From an uncultured Clostridia bacterium (GTDB taxonomy: Bacteria > Bacillota > Clostridia > Christensenellales > Pumilibacteraceae), in contig CALWBH010000106.1 of assembly GCA_944376015.1 (NCBI GenBank), forward strand, positions 1-33,299: a stretch of DNA of 33,299 nt. Direction: 5' to 3'. The notes beneath the pieces are model-generated. The model saw only the letters and a list, made by a program, of their open reading frames with translations. It searched no databases and was not told the origin of the DNA. Position numbers and translations under genes: made by a program. Below, in pieces: positions 7,684 through 16,383 of the stretch (the first letter of the stretch is position 1; each line of letters begins with the position of its first letter).

Positions 7684-7928
7684 AATTATAAAAGCGACGA
7701 CGCAGCAAAAGAGTTTGCCATTACCGCGTAAAGAGAGCTTTCGGGAGGTGCGAGAAAGCCGCGGCGGCAAAAAGATATTCACTGTCGAGCTTGATCGTTG
7801 AAAAAAAGTAGGCGGTCACGGGAACGCCCCGTAAGTGCGAAAATAAGACGCATTTTTGCGTGAAAAAAGGTGGTAACACGATAGAGTCGTCCTTTTACGG
7901 CGACTCTTTGTTTTTAATCGGAGGAAAC
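7684..7928 (+). promoter_or_regulatory. T-box leader specific for tRNA-Phe
   Basis: A transcription-attenuation T-box. The T-box core AAGGTGGTAACACG lies at 7867-7880. The antiterminator can be drawn exactly: helix AAAAGG/CCTTTT (7865-7870 with 7891-7896), a 7-base bulge (7871-7877) starting TGGT, and a second helix ACG/CGT (7878-7880 with 7888-7890). TGGT pairs with a tRNA 3' end ACCA. The specifier triplet is best read as TTC (Phe) at 7778-7780, followed by A. A short hairpin ACGCA/TGCGT (about 7849-7863) precedes the antiterminator. Uncharged tRNA-Phe should stabilise the antiterminator and raise pheST expression. The bulge reads TGGTAAC rather than the usual TGGNACC. Confidence 0.92.
7883..7915 (+). 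terminator. attenuator terminator of the pheST T-box
   Basis: A 9-bp stem (7883-7891 with 7899-7907, one T-G pair) with a 7-base loop is followed by a T-rich run to 7915. Its left arm shares bases with the antiterminator, so the two are mutually exclusive. Confidence 0.9.
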
Positions 7929-8942
7929 ATGGAAGAAAAAATCGCTAAACTTACGGAAAACTGCACCGCGGAAATTTCGGCTGCGGATTCCGAAAGCGCG
8001 CTTTACGCCGTACGCGTCAAGTATCTCGGCAAGAGCGGGCTTATCAGCGAGCTCATGAAAGGTATGCGCGAACTTTCGCCGGAAATGCGGCCGCTTATGG
8101 GCAAGATCGTAAACGAAGCTCGCGGAAAATTGGAATCGCTTTTTGCAGAGAAAGGCAAAGCGCTCCACGAAAGCGAGCTTGCCGCGCGTCTTGCTGCCGA
8201 AAAGATAGATATAACTATCGACAAAGCGCATCCCGTAGGAAAACTTCATCCGCTCAGCGCGGTAAGAAAAAGACTTGTAGACTTTTTCGTCTCCATGGGA
8301 TTCGACGTCATGGAAGGTCCCGAAGTCGAAACGGATTATTATAACTTCGAAGCGCTCAACGTTCCGAAAGATCATCCGGCACGGGATATGCAGGATACCT
8401 TTTTCATAGGCGGAAATACGTTACTTCGTTCTCAGACCAGCGCGGCGCAGATACGTTATATGGAAAATCACAAACCGCCGCTTAAAATGATTTCTCCGGG
8501 CAGAGTTTTCAGAAATGACGACGACGCTACTCATTCTCCCGTATTCCATCAGCTGGAAGGATTGGTCGTGGACAAAGGGATAACGATGTGCGATCTTAAG
8601 GGCATACTCGAAAGTTTCGCGAAACATTTCTTCGGGCAGGAAACAAAAGTCCGTTTCAGACCGTCATATTTTCCTTTTACCGAACCGAGCGTGGAAGTCG
8701 ACGTATCGTGCGCGATTTGTCACGGAAAGGGTTGCAGAATATGTAAGGGAACAGGTTGGATCGAAATTCTCGGAGCGGGCATAGTAAACAGAAAAGTATT
8801 GCGGACCTGCGACATTGACCCCGACGAGTATACCGGCTTCGCATTCGGCTTCGGAATAGACCGAATTGCCAATATAATCCACGGTATACCGCATATCAAA
8901 TTACTTTACGAAAACGACATTCGTTTTCTGAAACAGTTTTAA
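7929..8942 (+). CDS. pheS: phenylalanine--tRNA ligase alpha subunit
   Basis: Catalytic subunit of the class II, heterotetrameric phenylalanyl-tRNA synthetase, which charges tRNA-Phe with Phe using ATP. At 337 residues it is close to the usual 340. An N-terminal coiled-coil region (about 1-85) precedes the catalytic core. Motif 2 is GRVFRNDDDATHSPVFHQLEG near residue 190 and motif 3 FAFGFGIDRIANI near residue 305. The C-x2-C-x4-C-x2-C cluster near 261-273 (CAICHGKGCRIC) is shared with many bacterial PheS. The start is the ATG at 7929 behind GGAGGAA; an in-frame GTG at 7860 lies within the T-box and is rejected. pheT follows after 14 bases. Expression is governed by the T-box upstream. Confidence 0.97.
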   Translation: MEEKIAKLTENCTAEISAADSESALYAVRVKYLGKSGLISELMKGMRELSPEMRPLMGKIVNEARGKLESLFAEKGKALHESELAARLAAEKIDITIDKAHPVGKLHPLSAVRKRLVDFFVSMGFDVMEGPEVETDYYNFEALNVPKDHPARDMQDTFFIGGNTLLRSQTSAAQIRYMENHKPPLKMISPGRVFRNDDDATHSPVFHQLEGLVVDKGITMCDLKGILESFAKHFFGQETKVRFRPSYFPFTEPSVEVDVSCAICHGKGCRICKGTGWIEILGAGIVNRKVLRTCDIDPDEYTGFAFGFGIDRIANIIHGIPHIKLLYENDIRFLKQF

Positions 8943-8956
8943 AGGAAGGTGCACAG

Positions 8957-11344
8957 ATGAAACTACCCGTATGCTGGTTAAAAGATTTTGCCGCGATAGG
9001 AAATTCATCGCCGCAGGAAATTGCCGACGCGCTTCTTTCCGTAGGGTTTGAAGTCGAGGACATAATTTACGCAGGCGCCGACATAGATAAGGTCGTAGTC
9101 GGAAAAGTCATAAGCTGTAAACCGCACACAAATTCCGATCACTTGCACATCTGTATGGTAGACGTACAAAGCGAGATATTACAGGTAGTATGCGGAGCCC
9201 CCAACGTAAAAACGGGCGACGTAGTGCCTTGCGCGCTTGTAGGAGCGAAACTGCCCGGCGGAATAAATATAAAAGCTGGCGAACTGCGCGGAGTAATGAG
9301 CTACGGAATGCTTTGTAGCGGAAAAGAACTCGGAGTCGACGATACCGTCATAGAGGGCGCGGAAGTAGACGGTTTGTTACAGCTTCCGAAAGATATTCCG
9401 CTCGGTACGGATATCCGCAAGGTTCTCGGACTCGACGAGTACGTCCTCGACGTCTCTGTGACCGCAAACAGACCCGATTGTCAATCCGTCGTAGGGCTTG
9501 CCCGAGAAGTCGCCGCAGCGATGAAAGTTAAATTCACTCCTCCCGTAAACAAATACAAAACGGTTGAGTACGACGGGGAATATATGCCCGAAGTGAAAAT
9601 AGACGACGAACTTTGCTCGCGTTATACCGGCAGACTCATAAAAGACGTAAAAATCGAACGTTCGCCGGACTGGATGAGAAAACGTCTTCGCCTTGCGGAC
9701 ATACGTCCTATCAATAATATCGTCGACATAACGAATTACGTGCTTACCGAAATAGGTCAACCGCTCCATTCTTTCGACGTACGTTTTATCAATAAAGGAA
9801 TTATCGTAAGAAAGGCGTTTAAGGGCGAAAAGATCACCGCGCTCGACGGTAAAGAATATTCACTCGAAGAAGACATGCTCGTAATCGCCGACAGCGTTAA
9901 ACCGATTGCGATAGCTGGCGTCATGGGCGGAGAATATTCGGGAATAATGTCGGATACCACGTCGGTATTTCTCGAAGCGGCGCGCTTCGACAGAAGAAGC
10001 ATAAGAATAACCTCACGCAAACTCGGACTCCGTTCGGATTCTTCCGCAAGATACGAAAAAGGCGTGGATTATACGAGCGTAGACGAAGGCAGAGAACGCG
10101 CGCTTTATTTGATATACAAGTTAAAAGCAGGGAAGATTGTGGATATCTGCTCGGACGCAGGCGAAAAGCGTCCCGAAGAACGGGTTATAGAAACTTCCGC
10201 CGAACGCATTTGCTCTTTGATAGGGAAAGACATACCTAAACAGACGGTGGAGAAAATTCTCCGTGCGTTGGACATAAAAGTGGAGAGTAAGCCGCGTTCG
10301 GACAAACTTGTTTGTACCGTTCCGCTCTACCGCGAAGATATCGAGGATTTCGCGGATCTGTCGGAAGAGGTCATAAGATATTACGGCTACGATAACATCA
10401 AATCCACGTTTCTTAAAACGGCGTCCTGTACGGAAGGCGGCGAAAGCGATAAAGATATACGTTCCGGCGAGATTAAAGAGCTGCTTTGCGGATTCGGCGC
10501 ATACGAGATAATGACATATTCGTTTATACCGGAAAAAGCATGCGATATGCTGCGTCTCGACGATAACGACGACAGACGGAATTATATAAAATTGCACAAT
10601 CCGCTAAACGAAGATACGGCAACGCTGAGAACTCAACTGACTCATAATATGCTTTCTACGATAGCGCTCAATCTTTCCAGGGGAAACGACGAAGTCCGTC
10701 TCTTTGAGTTAGGCAGAAAGTACATTCCGATCAAAGGCGCCGAATTGCCCGATGAGCGCAGTACTCTCTCCATGGGCTTCGTAGGTAAGAAAGAAAATTT
10801 TTATGAGATAAAAGCGGCGGTATCGGCGGTGCTTTCTTATTTCGGTATAAACGCGAATATAAATTACAGCGCTCAGCCTTTCATGCACCCCGGCATTTCG
10901 GCGGATATTTCGGTAAACGGTCAAACGATAGGATACTGCGGAAGCGTTCATCCTACGGTCATGGAAAACTACGGTATAGGCGGTAACGTTTTTATCGCAG
11001 AGCTCGATCTCGAAACCTTACTTATCAACGGAAAATCCGACGTAAAATACGCGCCGATATCCAAATTCCCGTGCGTGAACAGAGATCTTGCGTTCGTGGT
11101 ATCCGATCAATACAACGTAGGAGATATAATGAAAACCATTAAAAACGCCTGCGGACAGGATCTCGAACAAATACAGCTATTCGACATATACAAAGGCGAA
11201 CAAATCGAAAGCGGCTTTAAGAGCGTGGCATTCTCTCTCAGATTCCGTTCTCAAGATAAAACTCTCGGGGAAACGGAAATAAACACGCTTATAAACGCCG
11301 CGACCGAAAAAGTAAAAAGCGTTTACGGCGCGCTTCTCAGATGA
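8957..11344 (+). CDS. pheT: phenylalanine--tRNA ligase beta subunit
   Basis: The 795-residue beta subunit partners PheS and carries tRNA-binding and editing functions. An EMAP/tRNA-binding domain lies near residues 40-150 (NSDHLHICMVD, VCGAPNV). The B3/B4 editing domain follows (about 210-400, with RPINNIVDITNYVL and IGQPLHSFD), then the B5 domain, the catalytic-like core and a C-terminal ferredoxin-fold anticodon-binding domain (about 702-795, starting SKFPCVNRDLAFVV). Length and domain order are standard. AAGGAAGGTG precedes the ATG. The stop overlaps the start of the next gene as ATGA, so the U32 protein gene is part of the same transcript and should share T-box control. Confidence 0.97.
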   Translation: MKLPVCWLKDFAAIGNSSPQEIADALLSVGFEVEDIIYAGADIDKVVVGKVISCKPHTNSDHLHICMVDVQSEILQVVCGAPNVKTGDVVPCALVGAKLPGGINIKAGELRGVMSYGMLCSGKELGVDDTVIEGAEVDGLLQLPKDIPLGTDIRKVLGLDEYVLDVSVTANRPDCQSVVGLAREVAAAMKVKFTPPVNKYKTVEYDGEYMPEVKIDDELCSRYTGRLIKDVKIERSPDWMRKRLRLADIRPINNIVDITNYVLTEIGQPLHSFDVRFINKGIIVRKAFKGEKITALDGKEYSLEEDMLVIADSVKPIAIAGVMGGEYSGIMSDTTSVFLEAARFDRRSIRITSRKLGLRSDSSARYEKGVDYTSVDEGRERALYLIYKLKAGKIVDICSDAGEKRPEERVIETSAERICSLIGKDIPKQTVEKILRALDIKVESKPRSDKLVCTVPLYREDIEDFADLSEEVIRYYGYDNIKSTFLKTASCTEGGESDKDIRSGEIKELLCGFGAYEIMTYSFIPEKACDMLRLDDNDDRRNYIKLHNPLNEDTATLRTQLTHNMLSTIALNLSRGNDEVRLFELGRKYIPIKGAELPDERSTLSMGFVGKKENFYEIKAAVSAVLSYFGINANINYSAQPFMHPGISADISVNGQTIGYCGSVHPTVMENYGIGGNVFIAELDLETLLINGKSDVKYAPISKFPCVNRDLAFVVSDQYNVGDIMKTIKNACGQDLEQIQLFDIYKGEQIESGFKSVAFSLRFRSQDKTLGETEINTLINAATEKVKSVYGALLR

Positions 11345-13275
11345 TCATGGAAATACTTGCTCCGGCGGGCGATATGTCCTCACTCAAAAGTGCGGTGGCG
11401 GCAGGCGCAGACGCCGTTTATCTGGGCACAAAAGATTTTAACGCAAGAAGCAAGGCGGAGAATTTCGACGACGAGCAGCTCCGCCTTGCCGTTTCATATT
11501 GTCACGAAAGAAACGTTAAAGTATACCTGACTTTCAATACTTTGATCAAATCCGGAGAAATCGCCGCTGCCGTGCGCGCCGCCGTAAAAGCCGCCGACGC
11601 CGGAGTCGACGCTTTCATAGTACAAGACATCGGATTGCTCGGCGTACTTCAAAAGCGTTTGCCGGATATTCCTTATCACGCAAGCACGCAAACGGGCGTG
11701 CATAACGTTTACGGAGCGTTGTTTGCTCAGCGCGCGGGATTCGACAGAATAATATTTTCGCGCGAAATTCTTCCTTGCGATATTTCCGAAATAAAAACGC
11801 AAACGGAACTTGAAACCGAAATATTCGTGCACGGCGCTCATTGCGTTTCGTTTTCCGGAAATTGCTATTTTTCTTCCGCCGTATCGGGATTCAGCGGTAA
11901 CAGAGGAAAGTGTATGCAGCTTTGCAGAAAAAAATATACTCTGACGGGGAACGGGAAAACGCGTTCTGGATATATGCTTTCGGCAAAAGATATGCGTCTT
12001 ATAGATAAACTGACCGAACTCGAATCGCTCGGAATCGATTCGCTTAAAATAGAAGGACGTCTGAGAAGCGCGGAATATGTCGGCACGGTCACGGAAGCAT
12101 ATAAAAACGCATTGAAAGGTAAGCCTTACGACGTCACGGCAGTAGAAACGGTATTTAATCGCGGTAATTTTTCTACCGCATATTTATCCGAAAGCAGACC
12201 GGATATAATATATCCCGTACAGCAAAACAACATAGGATCATACGTGGGAACAATTTCGTCGGTAGTAAACGGGGTCGTAAAAACGGACAAGCGTATCTCG
12301 CCGTGCGAAGGCGACGGTTACAAAATACTGCGTAACGGGCGAGAAATAGGCGGCGCGATATGTTCGCACGGACAAATCAAAGCAAATTGTACGGCAAGAT
12401 CGGGAGACGTATTGCGTTTAACGCGTAGCGCGATTATTGCGAAAAATATTAAAAGCAAAATAGATAATTGCGATAAAATGCGCATAGAAGGAAATTATAC
12501 AAGAATTTTACGAAAAAATCATAGTACTATTTCAGACATAGCACTGAAGGGATACGAATTGCCGCAGGAATGCACCGTGTTATGCCTGGACGAAGGCTGT
12601 GACGTTTCGCTTTCGAAATATGCCGATATCGTCATTTTTTCACCGCGGGATTTTTCCGAGCGCTGTGTTTCGGATTACGTCGGAAAGATAGAGCGGCCGA
12701 TATTGCTCGACATGCCCGTAGAAGCGAGAAACGGCGATATTAACATTCTCAAGCGATTGCTCGACACAGATCTATTTGACGGATACGTTGCCAATAACGT
12801 TTATGCGCTTGAATTATGCAAAGACAAACGAATTCTTCTCGGCGCTCAAATGAACTTGCTAAACGACGTTATAGCCCTTCCGCGCATTGCTTCTTACGAA
12901 GCCGCGTTTGCGGACGACGAATTGATATTCGCGTACGGCAGACAAATATTGATGAATCTTACGCATTGTCCCGCAAAACAACTCGGCTATAACTGCAACA
13001 ATTGCAAGAACGTCGGCGAAATGACTATAAAAGACGAAACGGGAAACGTTTTCGCGTTGCGAAAGAAAAAACTTTCATTCTGCTATTATGAAATGATAAA
13101 CGGAAAAATTACCGATCTCTTTCCGAAATTGTCGGCGCAGCGTCACAAACGCGTGCTTATAGACGCAAGAAATATAGATAAGAAACGCATATTAAAGGTA
13201 CTTCGCGAAAAATACGGCGTATCTTTCGACGAAAATTACGAAACCTACGGCAGATGGGGAAAAGGAGTAAAATAA
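11341..13275 (+). CDS. U32 family peptidase (RlhA/YegQ-like, DUF3656 type)
   Basis: A 644-residue member of the U32 peptidase family, close in length to E. coli RlhA (653), which takes part in hydroxylating 23S rRNA C2501. The N-terminal barrel opens with ILAPAGDMSSLKSAVAAGAD and contains HASTQTGVHN, EIFVHGAHCVSFSGNCYFSS and the Cys-rich GNRGKCMQLCRKKY, followed by SLKIEGRLRSAEYV. The middle part looks like DUF3656. The C-terminus has another Cys group (THCPAKQLGYNCNNCKN) that could join the first in metal or cluster binding. The first ATG overlaps the pheT stop; a second in-frame ATG is at 11347. Proteolysis is only the family name; an RNA-modification role is inferred from RlhA and fits the translation-related operon. 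Two bases separate it from mutS2. Confidence 0.9.
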   Translation: MIMEILAPAGDMSSLKSAVAAGADAVYLGTKDFNARSKAENFDDEQLRLAVSYCHERNVKVYLTFNTLIKSGEIAAAVRAAVKAADAGVDAFIVQDIGLLGVLQKRLPDIPYHASTQTGVHNVYGALFAQRAGFDRIIFSREILPCDISEIKTQTELETEIFVHGAHCVSFSGNCYFSSAVSGFSGNRGKCMQLCRKKYTLTGNGKTRSGYMLSAKDMRLIDKLTELESLGIDSLKIEGRLRSAEYVGTVTEAYKNALKGKPYDVTAVETVFNRGNFSTAYLSESRPDIIYPVQQNNIGSYVGTISSVVNGVVKTDKRISPCEGDGYKILRNGREIGGAICSHGQIKANCTARSGDVLRLTRSAIIAKNIKSKIDNCDKMRIEGNYTRILRKNHSTISDIALKGYELPQECTVLCLDEGCDVSLSKYADIVIFSPRDFSERCVSDYVGKIERPILLDMPVEARNGDINILKRLLDTDLFDGYVANNVYALELCKDKRILLGAQMNLLNDVIALPRIASYEAAFADDELIFAYGRQILMNLTHCPAKQLGYNCNNCKNVGEMTIKDETGNVFALRKKKLSFCYYEMINGKITDLFPKLSAQRHKRVLIDARNIDKKRILKVLREKYGVSFDENYETYGRWGKGVK

Positions 13276-13276
13276 C

Positions 13277-15634
13277 TTGAACGATCCGATGCTCACTCTC
13301 GAATTAAACGAGATATTAAAACGTGCCGCTTCTTTCGCACGGTCGGCGCCCGGAAAGAAGCTCGTGCTTTCGCTTACGCCGTCCGGTAATTTCGACACGG
13401 TGCGCGATAGATTGGAGCTTACTTCCGAAGCCGAAAAGCTTATAGTAAAATACAGATACCGCGGGGTTGACGATTTCGGCGAAATTGCTCCGCTTATCGA
13501 AAAAGTAAAAACCGGCGCGACTCTCTCAATGGGCGAGCTGTTGCGCGTAGCGGATCTGATAAAAAGCGCGCGTTGCGCTAAAGAAAACATAAGCGCTTTA
13601 CCGGACGACGTATCGCGCATAAAAAAGATTTTGTCTTTTATTTACGTCGACCGTTCGTTGGAAAGCGACATATTCAAGGACATTGCTTCGGAAACCGAAA
13701 TGAACGATTGCGCAAGCGACGGTTTGAAAGATATACGCATAAAATTGCGCTCGCTTAAAAACAGGCTTGCGGAAAAACTATCGTCATACACTCGGAATAA
13801 TTCCTATTCGGAATACTTACAGGATAATTTCTATACGATTCGCGGCGGGAGATTCGTTTTACCGGTAAAAAGCGAGTACAGACGAAACGTACAGGGACTA
13901 TTGCACGATCAAAGCGCAACCGGTTCCACGTTGTATATCGAGCCTTTCGAAATAGTTTCAATGAATAACGATATCGTAAAGCTGGAAGGCGACGAACAGC
14001 GAGAAATCGAACGCATACTCGAAGCGTTTTCTGCGCGCGTACTCGAACATTCGGACGAAATATCTGACGCATACGAAAGATTAAAACTTGTAGATATGTA
14101 TATGGGGCTCGCAGGCTATTCCGTATCGATAGACGGTATTATGCCCGAAATCAATTTTGCCGAAAAAGTTAAACTGATAGGCGCGCGCCATCCGCTCATC
14201 GAGCGTAACAGAGTGGTTCCCGTGGACATCGCCGTAGGCGGAGACTTCAATATATTGCTTATATCGGGACCGAATACAGGCGGAAAAACGGCAACGTTAA
14301 AAACCGTAGGTTTGCTTTCCATGATGCTTTCCACGGGTATTCTCATCCCTTGCAAAAAAGGAAGCGTGATGGCGGTATTCGACCGCATATTCTGCGACAT
14401 AGGCGACGATCAGAACATATCTCTCAATTTATCTACGTTTTCTTCCCACATAAAAAACCTGAAAGAGATAACGGAGTCTTTCACAAACGAAAGTCTTATA
14501 CTTTTAGACGAAATAGGAAGCTGCACGGCGCCCGAAGAAGGCTCGGCAATAGCAATAGGCGTTATCGATTATATCGCGGCAACAAAGGCAAAAGCGGTCA
14601 TTACCACGCATTATCCAAAGTTAAAAGAATATGCAATGACTCATTCCGCCGTCATGAACGCAGGTATGCAATTCGACGCTCAGACTCTTCGCCCCACATA
14701 TAAAGTACTTATGGGCTATCCCGGTTCAAGCAACGCGCTCGAAACCGCCGCGGCGCTCGGGCTTTCTCCGATCATCCTCGACAAAGCTAAAACTTCTCTC
14801 GGAAACGAGAAAAACAATTACGAAGATTTGCTTAAAAAAGCGTTCGAAATAAAATCGCGTGCGGAAGAGGAAAGGGAAACTGCGGAAAAAGAGCGCTCGG
14901 AAATACAAGCGAAACTGGAAAAGCTCGCCGATAAAGAAAAGAAAGTAAACGAAGCGCTCGAACGGATAAACTCCAACGCGAAGGCGGAAACGAAACGATT
15001 GGTAAATAACGCGCTTGAAAAAGCGAACGAACTCGTCGACGAAATAAAGCGAGAGCTTAAAGACGCCGATGAAAAAGCGCTGCTGAAAGCCAAACGCGAT
15101 CTTAAAAGGCTGGAAGCGCTGGCTTACAACAACGAAGAAAGCATAAGTTCGGTGCTCACGGAAGAAATCGACCGCTCACGTTTGACGGTGGGAACAAAAG
15201 TTATAATCAAGTCGATAGGAACGGTAGGTTACGTGGCAAAGCTAAAAAAAGAAAAGCAGGAAGCCGAAATAAACTGTGACGGAAAAACGATTAAAGTCAA
15301 ATTCTCCGAGCTTGCAAGTCCCGTGGAGCTAAGAGTAAAAAACGATAAGAAACCTTATATTCCCGCAAGAAACACAGAGATTCCGAGCGTTTCAAAAGAA
15401 ATCAACGTTATAGGCGAAACGGTAGCCGACGCTTTGGACAAAATAGAACCTTGGCTGGATAACGCCGTCAGAATTCATCTTACCGAGCTGCGTATTGTGC
15501 ACGGTAAAGGTACGGGCGCGCTTGGTAAAGGCATACAAAATTTTCTCAGATCGCATCCCGCGGTAAAATCTTTCAGATACGGGAGATACGGCGAAGGCGA
15601 TTCGGGCGTCACTCTCGTGGAACTGAAAAACTGA
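13277..15634 (+). CDS. mutS2: endonuclease MutS2
   Basis: The 785-residue length is standard for MutS2. It has no mismatch-recognition domain but does have a MutS core and ATPase and a C-terminal Smr domain. Walker A reads GPNTGGKT near residue 331 and the Walker B-type LILLDEIGS near 407. A charged coiled coil covers about 500-625 and a KOW-like strand (VGYVAKLKKEKQEAEI) follows. The Smr domain (about 705-785) keeps the HGKGTGAL motif but has INVIGE where Bacillus MutS2 has LDLRGE. The family is linked to branched-DNA processing and, in Bacillus, to rescue of collided ribosomes. The start is TTG at 13277, nine bases after AGGAG; the first in-frame ATG (13289) is too far away. It is the last gene of the pheST transcript. 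Confidence 0.95.
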   Translation: MNDPMLTLELNEILKRAASFARSAPGKKLVLSLTPSGNFDTVRDRLELTSEAEKLIVKYRYRGVDDFGEIAPLIEKVKTGATLSMGELLRVADLIKSARCAKENISALPDDVSRIKKILSFIYVDRSLESDIFKDIASETEMNDCASDGLKDIRIKLRSLKNRLAEKLSSYTRNNSYSEYLQDNFYTIRGGRFVLPVKSEYRRNVQGLLHDQSATGSTLYIEPFEIVSMNNDIVKLEGDEQREIERILEAFSARVLEHSDEISDAYERLKLVDMYMGLAGYSVSIDGIMPEINFAEKVKLIGARHPLIERNRVVPVDIAVGGDFNILLISGPNTGGKTATLKTVGLLSMMLSTGILIPCKKGSVMAVFDRIFCDIGDDQNISLNLSTFSSHIKNLKEITESFTNESLILLDEIGSCTAPEEGSAIAIGVIDYIAATKAKAVITTHYPKLKEYAMTHSAVMNAGMQFDAQTLRPTYKVLMGYPGSSNALETAAALGLSPIILDKAKTSLGNEKNNYEDLLKKAFEIKSRAEEERETAEKERSEIQAKLEKLADKEKKVNEALERINSNAKAETKRLVNNALEKANELVDEIKRELKDADEKALLKAKRDLKRLEALAYNNEESISSVLTEEIDRSRLTVGTKVIIKSIGTVGYVAKLKKEKQEAEINCDGKTIKVKFSELASPVELRVKNDKKPYIPARNTEIPSVSKEINVIGETVADALDKIEPWLDNAVRIHLTELRIVHGKGTGALGKGIQNFLRSHPAVKSFRYGRYGEGDSGVTLVELKN

Positions 15635-15763
15635 TACGCTATACGCAATTCCTATTTTGCTTTTACGTAGTTTTACGCTCCCTTTAACGAACAAAACTGC
15701 CGTTTTTTTCACTCACGTAAAATTACCGATTCTTCATAGCTGCATTTTTTATAATACCTGATT

Positions 15764-15807
15764 ATATACCGACGCATAAAGCATACCTTGCGTCGGTATA
15801 TTTTTTT
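15764..15807 (+). terminator. rho-independent terminator after mutS2
   Basis: A perfect 12-bp stem (15765-15776 with 15789-15800) with a 12-base loop is followed by seven Ts. It closes the pheS-pheT-U32-mutS2 transcript about 130 bases after the stop. The bases between (15635-15763) hold no gene, only short TTTTACG repeats. Confidence 0.9.
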
Positions 15808-15856
15808 AAAGTTTTTAACATAAAATATTTTTTAGAAAAAAATTTTAATTAAATCA

Positions 15857-15885
15857 TTGACAACGTTTGCATATTATGTTATTAT
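15857..15885 (+). promoter_or_regulatory. near-consensus sigma-A promoter of the Spo0A_C gene
   Basis: Perfect TTGACA (15857-15862), a 17-base spacer and TATTAT (15880-15885), with TG one base before the -10 box (extended -10). The upstream sequence is an A/T-rich tract that could act as an UP element. The predicted start is near 15892, about 45 bases before the ATG. Nothing sporulation-specific is seen, so vegetative expression is expected. Confidence 0.85.
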
Positions 15886-15936
15886 TTCAATGCTTATTTG
15901 ATTTTTAAAATAAATTTAAATGTTACGGAGGATAAA

Positions 15937-16320
15937 ATGGAAAAGGATATCGAAGAATTCACGAGAAAAGAGATGCATAAATGTCTTACGGCGATAGGCA
16001 TTTATCCGAACAGCGAAGGTTACAGGCACCTGTCCGAATGCGTAAGCATAGTAACGCGTAGCGGCGGAAAGAAAATGTCGATTTGTAAACTTTACGGTCT
16101 GGCGGCGAAGTATGCGGATAAAAATCCGAGCGCCGTAGAAAGAGCGATAAGACATTCGATAGGGAAAGGCGTTGAAGAAGGCAGATTGAACATACTAAAC
16201 GAAATTTTCGGCTACCGTGTCTATTCCGATAAATATCCTCTGCGTTCCGGCGAATTGATTTACCTTTTCGCAAGTAAAATATTGTCGGATTATGAAAATC
16301 TTTACGGACACACCGGTTAA
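15937..16320 (+). CDS. stand-alone Spo0A C-terminal-domain (effector) protein
   Basis: A 127-residue protein that aligns along nearly its whole length with the DNA-binding domain of the sporulation master regulator Spo0A. The shared core runs from the helix around IGIYPNSEGYRHLSECVSIV to the recognition-helix region PSAVERAIRHSI (residues 64-75), then FGYRVYSDKYPLRSGELIYLFASKI, as in Spo0A. The receiver domain with its phosphorylated Asp is missing. In Bacillus Spo0A the helix reads SRVERAIRHAI, so the first Arg is Ala here. The ATG follows ACGGAGGATAAA, and the gene has its own strong promoter and no operon partner, so it looks like an intact gene and not a broken spo0A. It may bind Spo0A boxes without phosphorylation control, or different sites; this is inference. 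Confidence 0.85.
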   Translation: MEKDIEEFTRKEMHKCLTAIGIYPNSEGYRHLSECVSIVTRSGGKKMSICKLYGLAAKYADKNPSAVERAIRHSIGKGVEEGRLNILNEIFGYRVYSDKYPLRSGELIYLFASKILSDYENLYGHTG

Positions 16321-16348
16321 AAAGACACATATAATTTATAAATAATAC

Positions 16349-16377
16349 TTGACAAGTTCCGCAATTTGAGTTAATAT
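16349..16377 (+). promoter_or_regulatory. sigma-A promoter of thrS
   Basis: Perfect TTGACA (16349-16354), a 17-base spacer and TAATAT (16372-16377). It starts 29 bases after the stop of the Spo0A_C gene. I see no terminator between them, so readthrough from that gene can also enter the T-box leader. Confidence 0.8.
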
Positions 16378-16383
16378 ATATAA

